A DNA stretch of 64,000 nt from Bacteroidales bacterium. Its GTDB lineage: Bacteria > Bacteroidota > Bacteroidia > Bacteroidales > Paludibacteraceae. How positions within the stretch are numbered: position 1 is the stretch's first letter; each line of letters begins with the position of its first letter. Below, in pieces: positions 54,968 through 62,851 of this stretch. The stretch spans positions 1 through 64,000 of the forward strand of contig JALFYY010000012.1 of assembly GCA_022783865.1 (NCBI GenBank), given 5' to 3'. The translations under genes were made by a program, and so were the position numbers. The notes below the pieces were generated by a model that saw nothing but the letters and a program-made list of their open reading frames with translations, had not been told where the DNA came from and made no database searches.

Positions 54968-57151
54968 TTAGTTTCCTCTCTCCGATTGGAATTGTACGCG
55001 TACCAATCTCACTTCTATTTCTGTAAAGTCATCTTCGCCCAATGCTTCCAAAGCCTTCTTTATATTGTCAGACTCTGCATTTTGGAAGTATTCTATCATC
55101 TCTTCTTCTTTGTCGGGGTCGATTACTTCCTTGATAAAGTAGTTGATATTGATTTTCGTACCCGAATAGACAATGGCTTCTATCTCGTCCAAAAGTTCTT
55201 CCATACTCATACCTTTCGATTCTGCCAAGTCGTCCAAATCCACTTGACGGTCAATGGCTTGAATAATCGAAATCTTGAGTTGCGATTTCCTTGCAACAGT
55301 GCGTACCCGCATGTCTTCCGGACGGATAATCTCGTTTTCTTCCACATATTCTTTGATGATGCGCAAGAACTCTTCGCCATAGCGTTTCGCTTTGCCGGCA
55401 CCTACACCCGGAATGTTTTGCAGTTCTTCCATGGTGATAGGATAGGTGGTGGTCATGGCTTCCAACGACGGGTCTTGGAAGATAACAAACGGAGGTACGT
55501 TCAGTTTCTTCGACAGTTTCTTTCTCAGGTCCTTCAAAATGGAGTAGAGTACATCGTCTGCAGCGGAGCAACCGGCGATGTTTTGTTCCATTTCTTCCTC
55601 TTCGTTTTCTTCGTTGTCCTCCATCGGTACGAAAAATTCTCCGCCTTTCTTGATGAATTTCTTGCCTTCGGGAGTAAGTTTGAGTGTACCGTACGATTCT
55701 ATGTCTTTTTTCAGCAAGCCGTTGATCATGGCTTGGCGGATAATGGCGTGCAGTGTGCTTTCGTCTTCTTCTTCCGCTTCGCCGAAACACTCTAAGTTGT
55801 TGTGCTTGTACGATAATACGGCGGCTGTTTCGTTTCCTTTCAGAATATCTACAATGTGGTCGGCTTTGAATTTCTCGTTCAGTTGCTGGATGGTCTCCAA
55901 CACGAGTTGCGCCAATTCACTCATGTCTGTCATATGATAATGCTTTTTACAGTTATCGCAGTTGCCGCAGTTGTCTTGGTTGTATTCTTCACCGAAGTAA
56001 TGCAGCAACAACTTACGACGGCAAAGTGTTGATTCAGCGTATGTTTGTGTCTCGAATAGCAATTGGTTGCCTATTTCTTGCTCGGCAACGGGTTTGTCTT
56101 GTGTGAATTTCTTGAGGCGGTCGATGTCGGCAGGAGAATAATAGCAGATACATTTGCCTTCACCGCCGTCTCTGCCGGCACGGCCTGTCTCTTGATAATA
56201 GCCTTCTATCGATTTCGGAATGTCGTAGTGAATCACAAAGCGCACATCGGGTTTGTCGATACCCATACCGAAAGCGATGGTGGCGACTATCACTTGCACT
56301 TTCTCCATCAGGAAAGCGTCTTGGTTTTCCGAACGGACCGATGATTCCATACCGGCATGGTAGGGCAGTGCTTTGATGTTGTTCACTTGCAGGATTTGGG
56401 CAAGTTCTTCCACAGTCTTGCGGCTCAGGCAATAGATGATGCCCGATTTGCCTTCCATTTGGCGGATGAATTTGATTATATCTTTGTCTACATTCTCGTC
56501 TTTGTTCCTTACTTCATAATACAGGTTCGGACGGTTGAACGAGTATTTGAACACTTCCGCTTTCAGTATGCCTAAGTTCTTTTGGATGTCGTGTTGCACT
56601 TTGGGAGTGGCGGTAGCCGTCAGAGCGATAATAGGAGAACGTCCTATTTTTTCCACCATGTCTCTGATACGGCGGTATTCCGGACGGAAATCGTGTCCCC
56701 ATTCACTGATGCAGTGTGCTTCGTCTATCGCATAGAACGAGATTTTCACCTGGTTCAGGAAACCGATGTTTTCTTCTTTCGTCAACGATTCGGGTGCTAC
56801 ATAGAGCAGTTTGGTTTTGCCGCTCAGTATATCGTCTTTCACAGCCGTTATCTCTGCTTTCGAGAGCGATGAGTTGATGAAATGGGCGATACCGTCTTCC
56901 TCGCTGTAGTTGCGCATGGCGTCCACTTGGTTTTTCATCAAGGCGATAAGCGGTGAAATCACGATGGCTACGCCGTCCATCAGCAATGAAGGAAGTTGGT
57001 AACACAAACTTTTGCCACCGCCCGTAGGCATTAGTACAAACGTATCTTTGCCATCCATCAGGTTGTTGATGATAGCTTCCTGATTGCCTTTGAAACTTCC
57101 GAATCCGAAGTTCTTGCGCAACGCTGCTATAAGTTGTTCATGTCTGTCCAT
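54968..57151 (-). CDS. recQ: ATP-dependent DNA helicase RecQ
   Basis: 727-residue 3'-5' helicase for recombination and repair. Helicase motifs: MPTGGGKSLCYQ (I), IDEAHCISEWGHDFRPEYR (II with the aromatic loop), QETGRAGRDG (VI); zinc domain C...CDNCKK; winged helix and a C-terminal HRDC domain (about 540-610), plus a tail of about 110 residues beyond. Acidic insertion NEENEEEEMEQN near 520. Promoter TACTTTTG at 57342-57335. Confidence 0.96.
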   Translation of the reverse strand: MDRHEQLIAALRKNFGFGSFKGNQEAIINNLMDGKDTFVLMPTGGGKSLCYQLPSLLMDGVAIVISPLIALMKNQVDAMRNYSEEDGIAHFINSSLSKAEITAVKDDILSGKTKLLYVAPESLTKEENIGFLNQVKISFYAIDEAHCISEWGHDFRPEYRRIRDMVEKIGRSPIIALTATATPKVQHDIQKNLGILKAEVFKYSFNRPNLYYEVRNKDENVDKDIIKFIRQMEGKSGIIYCLSRKTVEELAQILQVNNIKALPYHAGMESSVRSENQDAFLMEKVQVIVATIAFGMGIDKPDVRFVIHYDIPKSIEGYYQETGRAGRDGGEGKCICYYSPADIDRLKKFTQDKPVAEQEIGNQLLFETQTYAESTLCRRKLLLHYFGEEYNQDNCGNCDNCKKHYHMTDMSELAQLVLETIQQLNEKFKADHIVDILKGNETAAVLSYKHNNLECFGEAEEEDESTLHAIIRQAMINGLLKKDIESYGTLKLTPEGKKFIKKGGEFFVPMEDNEENEEEEMEQNIAGCSAADDVLYSILKDLRKKLSKKLNVPPFVIFQDPSLEAMTTTYPITMEELQNIPGVGAGKAKRYGEEFLRIIKEYVEENEIIRPEDMRVRTVARKSQLKISIIQAIDRQVDLDDLAESKGMSMEELLDEIEAIVYSGTKININYFIKEVIDPDKEEEMIEYFQNAESDNIKKALEALGEDDFTEIEVRLVRVQFQSERGN

Positions 57152-57334
57152 AGAACAAGTTTTGGTTTGTCTTATCTTATATTATAAAAGGTTATTCTGT
57201 TTTCATCTCCACAACTCCTCATCTTCTCATCTTCTCATCTCCACAACTCCTCATTTCCTCCTACGTACCTTCGCCCGATAATGCAATATTAACTATCAAC
57301 TATCAAATATTGACTATACTGTTTTTTCTTGCTA

Positions 57335-57364
57335 CAAAAGTAACTATTATTTTTGAATCTGCAA
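57335..57364 (-). promoter_or_regulatory. recQ promoter
   Basis: Minus strand TACTTTTG (57342-57335) with TTG (57364-57362) 19 bases upstream; leader about 180 nt, including a CT-rich low-complexity run (CATCTTCTCATCTTCTCATC, 57210-57245). Confidence 0.7.
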
Positions 57365-57459
57365 ATATTTTCCGAGAAAAATATATACTTGTCTGATTTT
57401 CTTCGATGAAAAGGTCTTTTCCCGCCTATTCATCGGCAAAAAGTGTTCGATACAGACGT

Positions 57460-57499
57460 GTAGAGATGCGATTTATTAGCACGCTCGTTTATTGCGTCT
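57460..57499. repeat. family A palindrome with a 16-bp insertion
   Basis: GTAGAGATGCGATTTAT and TGCGTCTA are the two halves of the element seen intact at 2338-2362, here separated by 16 bases (57477-57492, with TTTAT at both edges). Confidence 0.55.
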
Positions 57500-57525
57500 A
57501 AAATCACTTATAATAATTTTGCTGT

Positions 57526-57552
57526 CGGAGTGTGGATGTCTCGCCTGCATAT
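57526..57552. repeat. degenerate family B palindrome
   Basis: CTGTCGGAGTGTGGATGTCTC then GCCTGCATA: the same order of motifs as the other copies, with mismatches in the left arm. Confidence 0.5.
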
Positions 57553-57613
57553 GTATCGTTGAAGGGTCTCTGCTGTCTCTGTCCTATGCTTCGGATACCT
57601 ATAAGCAACTAAG

Positions 57614-57690
57614 AGTGGGTGATTAGTGGGTGATTAGTGGGTGATTAGTGGGTGATTAGTGGGTTATTAGTGGGTTATTAGTGGGTGATT
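57614..57690. repeat. seven-unit 11-bp array (AGTGGGTGATT type)
   Basis: Four AGTGGGTGATT, two AGTGGGTTATT, one AGTGGGTGATT in perfect 11-bp register, followed by CAGCTGATATC. Confidence 0.85.
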
Positions 57691-57700
57691 CAGCTGATAT

Positions 57701-58019
57701 CAAGCCGGCATCTGAAAAAGGAATATGGTAGGAAGATAGACCAAAGACAAAGGAGCAAATGCTGAATAGCGTGAGTTTGCCGGATTCATCTTAAGGTGAC
57801 AGATTGTAAATCGGGCTCCGCTTGCTAACTCTTAAATCCTAACTCGTAAATCGGAGGTTCCATCCGGTAACTTGTAAATTGTCTGTCCTTTGTTCTTGCT
57901 CCTTTGCTCAATTGTCAAATCGTCACATTGTGAAATTGTCAAATTGTAGCGTTTGTCTCCGTTCATCGTCTAATTCCCGCCGTTCGTCCGCTTTTTTCTG
58001 CTGATTCGTCGGAAAATAT
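57701..58019. other. spacer with degenerate repeats, no gene seen
   Basis: The stretch contains loosely repeated ACTCGTAAATC-like and AAATTGTCAAATTGT-like segments (57815-57950), no tRNA and no plausible coding frame. The MFS promoter follows. Confidence 0.5.
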
Positions 58020-58050
58020 TTGCTAGAACGTGATATTTGTAGTATCTTTG
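58020..58050 (+). promoter_or_regulatory. promoter of the sugar transporter gene
   Basis: TTG at 58020-58022 (in TTTG) and TATCTTTG at 58043-58050, 20 bases apart: full consensus, with a leader of about 40 nt. Confidence 0.85.
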
Positions 58051-58095
58051 TAGCCACTTAACGAAAATCATAAACAAAGAACATATCAATACCAA

Positions 58096-59430
58096 ATGGA
58101 AAAACGTAACTTGTCTTTCGGACAACTTTTCAATTTGAGTTTTGGCTTTTTCGGCGTGCAGATTGCTTATGCTTTGCAGAGTGCAAACATAAGCCGTATT
58201 TTTGCAACCTTGGGTGCCGACCCGCATCAGCTCAGTTTCTTCTGGATTCTTCCGCCGTTGATGGGTATGATTGTGCAGCCGCTTATCGGTAAGTATTCCG
58301 ACCGCACATGGTGCCGGTTGGGGCGACGTAAACCTTATTTATTAATAGGTGCACTGATTGCTGTTTTGGTGATGTTGCTTTTGCCGAATGCCGGAAGTTT
58401 TAATCTGTCGAAAGCATATGTTTTTCTCGGCTTGAATGCCGCTATGTGGTTCGGACTTTTCTCGCTTATTTTCTTGGATACTTCTATCAATATTGCCATG
58501 CAACCGTTCAAGATGATGGTGGGCGATATGGTCAATGAACAACAGAAAGGTTTGGCTTACAGTATCCAGTCGTTCCTTTGCAATGCCGGCTCACTGGTGG
58601 GCTATTTGTTCCCCATCTTCTTCACATGGATTGGTATTGCCAACACTGCTCCCGAAGGCGTTGTGCCTGATTCTGTTATTTGGAGTTTCTATATCGGTGC
58701 TGCTATCCTGATTCTGTGTGTGCTCTATACCTTTATGACGGTAAAAGAGTTGAACCCGCAGGAATATGCCGAGTTTCATGATATTGATTTGCAGAAGAAA
58801 GAAGAGAAGAAACCGAATGCCAATTTCATTCAGTTGCTTGTCAAAGCACCCAAGGCTTTCTGGACGGTCGGATTGGTACAATTCTTCTGCTGGGCTGCCT
58901 TTATGTATATGTGGACCTATTCCAATGGTGCCATTGCAAGTCAAGTGTGGGGTACTACCGAGGTGGCATCCGAAGGCTATCAGGCGGCAGGCAACTGGGT
59001 AGGTGTGGTTTTCGCCGTACAGGCTGTCGGTTCGATGCTTTGGGCAATGGTGATTCCTATGTTCAGAAATCATAAGGTGGCATATATCGTCAGTTTGCTT
59101 TTAGGCGGTTTGGGCTTTATCAGCATTATGTGGATGACCAATCAATACATGTTGTTTGTCAGTTACTTGCTCATCGGCTGTTCGTGGGCAGCGATGTTGG
59201 CATTGCCTTTTACGATTCTGACGAACTCGCTCAAAGGTGACAATATGGGCTTCTATTTGGGCTTGTTCAACTGTACGATTTGTTTGCCGCAAATCGTGGC
59301 AGCTTTGTTGGGCGGTGTGTTGCTCAAATACCTGTGTGGCGGACAGCAGGTGATGATGTTGGTCATTGCCGGTGTATTGCTCGTTTTGGGTGCCGTTTCA
59401 GTCCTTGTTATTAAAGAAGGAAAGGAATAA
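58096..59430 (+). CDS. MFS sugar transporter (SLC45/maltose-type)
   Basis: 444-residue membrane protein with twelve hydrophobic segments. GKYSDRTWCRLGRRKPYLLIGA is the cytoplasmic loop 2-3 signature (D-R-x-x-x-R-x-G-R-R-x-P) found in SLC45-like and GPH-like sugar transporters, as is QKGLAYSIQSF. Located just before a SusC/SusD pair, it likely moves the released sugar across the inner membrane; in other Bacteroidota such a transporter accompanies alpha-glucan loci, but the substrate here is a guess. Confidence 0.85.
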   Translation: MEKRNLSFGQLFNLSFGFFGVQIAYALQSANISRIFATLGADPHQLSFFWILPPLMGMIVQPLIGKYSDRTWCRLGRRKPYLLIGALIAVLVMLLLPNAGSFNLSKAYVFLGLNAAMWFGLFSLIFLDTSINIAMQPFKMMVGDMVNEQQKGLAYSIQSFLCNAGSLVGYLFPIFFTWIGIANTAPEGVVPDSVIWSFYIGAAILILCVLYTFMTVKELNPQEYAEFHDIDLQKKEEKKPNANFIQLLVKAPKAFWTVGLVQFFCWAAFMYMWTYSNGAIASQVWGTTEVASEGYQAAGNWVGVVFAVQAVGSMLWAMVIPMFRNHKVAYIVSLLLGGLGFISIMWMTNQYMLFVSYLLIGCSWAAMLALPFTILTNSLKGDNMGFYLGLFNCTICLPQIVAALLGGVLLKYLCGGQQVMMLVIAGVLLVLGAVSVLVIKEGKE

Positions 59431-59439
59431 GGTGCTAAT

Positions 59440-59630
59440 AAACGACCGTTTTTTGTCCGCCGGAAAACGGGCATGAGAATACAGGAAACGCCTCAGTAGC
59501 CAACTGAGAACAAGAAAATATAAACAACTAAATAATAGTAATTTATATAAAGAAACAAGTAAAAGAGAAGAATTAATACAAACGCCATTTCGTCACCGGG
59601 TGGCGGACAAAAAACGGTCGTTTTTTGTCC
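59440..59630 (+). repeat. nested perfect inverted repeats before susC
   Basis: A 22-bp sequence at 59440-59461 recurs exactly inverted at 59602-59623, 140 bases apart. The right copy is also half of a 26-bp palindrome at 59605-59630 (12-bp arms GGACAAAAAACG/CGTTTTTTGTCC, centre GT). The left copy can form its own hairpin CCGTTTT/AAAACGG at 59446-59469 and thus may end the transporter transcript. Inside, CTCAGT..ACTGAG (59491-59507) forms a small hairpin. The structures exclude one another. It may be a transcription switch or a small non-autonomous mobile element. Confidence 0.8.
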
Positions 59631-59727
59631 ACCGTCAATTCTGATAAATTCTTTCTCTGCCGAGATGAAGAAAATAACAAATATAAAATACATTTTTTAC
59701 AACTATTAAACGCTAATTCAACCAATT

Positions 59728-62700
59728 ATGAAGAACGCAAACACATTTTTCCGTGGTGCATTGCTCTCTGTGCTAATGATGATGACTACTTTCGTCTTTG
59801 CACAAACCACTGCCACGGGTACTGTTGTCGATGCAGCCACCGGTGAAACCATTATCGGTGCCAGTGTATTGGAATTGGGTACTACCAATGGTACAATCAC
59901 TGACTTCGATGGTAACTTCACGCTGAAGGTACAACCCGGAGCTACATTGAGTATTTCTTACATGGGTTACAAGACAGTGGAACTTCCTGCCGGTCAAAGC
60001 CTGAAAATCTCTTTGGGTGAAGACACTGAGTTGCTGGATGAAGTGGTGGTAGTAGGTTATGGTGTTGTCAAGAAAAACGACGCTACCGGTTCGGTTACCG
60101 CTATCAAACCCGACGATATGAACAAAGGTCTTACCACTACCGCTACCGACATGCTTTCCGGTAAAATCGCCGGTGTGAATGTAACATCTGCCGGTGGTGA
60201 ACCAGGTGCAGGTGCAACTATCCGTATTCGTGGTGGATCGTCGCTTTCGGCAAGCAACAATCCGTTGATTGTTATCGACGGTTTGGCTATGGATAACAAT
60301 GGTATCCAAGGTGTTTCTAACCCCTTGTCGATGGTCAACCCTAACGATATCGAAACCTTTACAGTGCTGAAAGACGCTTCTGCAACTGCTATCTATGGTT
60401 CGCGTGCGAGCAACGGTGTCATCATCATTACTACAAAGAAAGGATCTGCAGGTCAAAAACCCAAATTCAACTACGAAGGCAATGTCGGTGCTAACATCAT
60501 TACCGACCGTTTGGAGGTGATGAATGCTACTGAATATCGCAATTTCTTGACTGCTAACGAAGGTGTTTATGGTGACATTTATACTAAGTTGGGTAGCGAT
60601 GATACTGATTGGCAAAAAGAGGTGACACGTGTAGGTATTTCTACCGACCATAACTTCTCTGTTACCGGTGGTACGAAACATATGCCTTATCGTGCTTCTT
60701 TGGGCTATACCTTGCAAAACGGTACTATCAAAGAGAGCCAGATGCAACGTGTTACGGCAGCTGTTAACCTTTCTCCGTCGTTCTTCGACAAACACCTTAC
60801 TTTCAACTTGAATGCTAAAGGTATGTTTATTGCCAATACTTATACCGATGGTGGTGGAATCATTGGTTCCGCTTTGGCTTTCGACCCGACTCGTTCTATC
60901 TACGACGACACCTATATGGAATATGGCGGTTTCTATCAGACTCCGTCGCCCATCAAACCGGACGATTCAGGCAATTATTTTGATGAAAATTGGCGCTATA
61001 TGACCGATACCAACGTGCCGCAGAATCCTGTTGCACAACTCAAGAACAAAGACGACAAATCCAAAGCCGGTTCGTTCGTCGGTAACTTGGAAGTGGACTA
61101 TAAAATCCATGGTTTCGAAGATATGCACCTCCATGCTAACTTTGGTGCGGACTATTCTTATGGTAAACAACATACTGTTATCAGTCCGTATAGCTATAGC
61201 AACAACTACTATGGTTGGGATGGTCTGACCGAAAAGTCCAAATACAATCTCCAGTTCAATGCTTATGCACAATACTACAAAGATTTCACCGACGACCAAC
61301 ATTTCGATGCAATGCTTGGTTACGAGTGGCAACATTTCAAAAACTGGGGATATAGCGATGGAAGTGGAAAATATCAAGATACTTATCTGTCTGACCCGGG
61401 TATGCGTGGTAAACCTTATAATGCTTACCGCAATGAATGGGCAAGCGAGAACTATTTGGTATCATTCTTCGGACGTGTCAATTGGACAGGTTGGAATCAG
61501 GTGATGCTTACTGCCACGGTCCGTGGTGACGGTTCTTCCCGTTTCGCTTATCGCAATGCTAAAGGTGAAAACAAACAATGGGGCGTGTTCCCCTCTGTTG
61601 CCTTGGGGTGGAAGATTAAAGAAACTTTCTTCAAAGACAACAATACACTCAGCGAGTGGAAACTTCGTCTCGGATATGGTATCACCGGTCAGCAAGACTT
61701 GAACCAAGGTGACTATATCGCTCTGAAACTCTATTCTATTTCGCAAGACGGTGCACGCTATCCGTTGGGAGATATTGATCCTGAAACTGGGAAGTATATC
61801 TATTACGACAGTTATCGTCCCAATGCTTACAACGAAGACTTGACTTGGGAGAAGACTACTACCTACAATGCTGGTATGGACCTCGGTTTCCTGAACAACC
61901 GTGTGTCGTTCAGCCTCGATTACTACTATCGTGTTACGCGCGACCTGATTGCACTTGTTGACGTGGCAGCCGGTATGAACTTCTCTAACCAAGTAATTAG
62001 TAATATTGGTAGCTTGAGTAATCAAGGTGCTGAGTTGATGATGAACGCTGTAGCTATAGATACCAAGAACTTCAAATGGGATCTCGGATTGAACGTTACT
62101 TACAACCGGAACAAGATTATTTCTCTTACCACAGGTGAGGGTAGTAACTACTACGTAGAAACGGGCGGTATTAGTTCCGGTACAGGTAATACTATCCAAC
62201 GCCATCAGGAAGGTTATGCCGCCAATACATTCTGGGTGTATGAAACGTATGTTAACGACGAAGGCTACTACGAAATTGTCAATCAGGACAATAACGAAGA
62301 TAATAATGGCAATCCTATTATCGATGAAAACGACTTAATACCCTACAAGAATCCGATGGCACCTGTTACACTCGGTTTGCAAAGCAAAATGCAGTTCCAT
62401 GGTTTCGATTTGAGTTTCTCTCTGCGTTCTAATATTGGTAACTATGTTTACAACGATGTGGCTGCCGGTAAAATGTCATCAATTGGTACTCCTGCACGTA
62501 GTGGCGGTTATACTAATATTATCAAAGGCACCGAAAATACCTATGCACGTATTTCAGGTTCGAGCACTGTATCCACAGGTTCTAACGCCTATAAGATGGA
62601 TATCTTTGTGGAGAACGCTTCGTTCCTGCGTATCGACAACATTACTTTGGGTTATACGTTCGATAAGAATCCAAAGATAAATGCCCGTCTTTACGCAACT

Positions 62701-62823
62701 GTTAGTAACCCGTGCGTATTCTCCAAATACTCGGGTCTTGATCCGGAAGTGTTCGGTGGTATCGACAATAACATCTACCCCCGTTCCCTCTCAGGTCTGA
62801 TAGGTGTAAGTTTACGTTTCTAA
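59728..62823 (+). CDS. SusC/RagA-family TonB-dependent outer membrane transporter
   Basis: 1031 residues. Signal peptide 1-25 (ending VFAQ); a carboxypeptidase-regulatory-like domain (about 30-105, GTVVDAATGETIIGASV...YMGYKTVEL); TonB box region DEVVVVGYG (109-117); plug domain (about 120-235, RIRGGSSLSASNNPLIVIDG, YGSRASNGVIIITTKKG); then a 22-strand barrel to the C-terminal aromatic residue (SLSGLIGVSLRF). Imports a glycan fragment together with the SusD-like lipoprotein downstream. No SusR, sigma/anti-sigma or glycoside hydrolase gene is within the window, so the substrate cannot be named. Confidence 0.95.
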   Translation: MKNANTFFRGALLSVLMMMTTFVFAQTTATGTVVDAATGETIIGASVLELGTTNGTITDFDGNFTLKVQPGATLSISYMGYKTVELPAGQSLKISLGEDTELLDEVVVVGYGVVKKNDATGSVTAIKPDDMNKGLTTTATDMLSGKIAGVNVTSAGGEPGAGATIRIRGGSSLSASNNPLIVIDGLAMDNNGIQGVSNPLSMVNPNDIETFTVLKDASATAIYGSRASNGVIIITTKKGSAGQKPKFNYEGNVGANIITDRLEVMNATEYRNFLTANEGVYGDIYTKLGSDDTDWQKEVTRVGISTDHNFSVTGGTKHMPYRASLGYTLQNGTIKESQMQRVTAAVNLSPSFFDKHLTFNLNAKGMFIANTYTDGGGIIGSALAFDPTRSIYDDTYMEYGGFYQTPSPIKPDDSGNYFDENWRYMTDTNVPQNPVAQLKNKDDKSKAGSFVGNLEVDYKIHGFEDMHLHANFGADYSYGKQHTVISPYSYSNNYYGWDGLTEKSKYNLQFNAYAQYYKDFTDDQHFDAMLGYEWQHFKNWGYSDGSGKYQDTYLSDPGMRGKPYNAYRNEWASENYLVSFFGRVNWTGWNQVMLTATVRGDGSSRFAYRNAKGENKQWGVFPSVALGWKIKETFFKDNNTLSEWKLRLGYGITGQQDLNQGDYIALKLYSISQDGARYPLGDIDPETGKYIYYDSYRPNAYNEDLTWEKTTTYNAGMDLGFLNNRVSFSLDYYYRVTRDLIALVDVAAGMNFSNQVISNIGSLSNQGAELMMNAVAIDTKNFKWDLGLNVTYNRNKIISLTTGEGSNYYVETGGISSGTGNTIQRHQEGYAANTFWVYETYVNDEGYYEIVNQDNNEDNNGNPIIDENDLIPYKNPMAPVTLGLQSKMQFHGFDLSFSLRSNIGNYVYNDVAAGKMSSIGTPARSGGYTNIIKGTENTYARISGSSTVSTGSNAYKMDIFVENASFLRIDNITLGYTFDKNPKINARLYATVSNPCVFSKYSGLDPEVFGGIDNNIYPRSLSGLIGVSLRF

Positions 62824-62851
62824 TTCATGATATACTGAAAAACTAACGATT

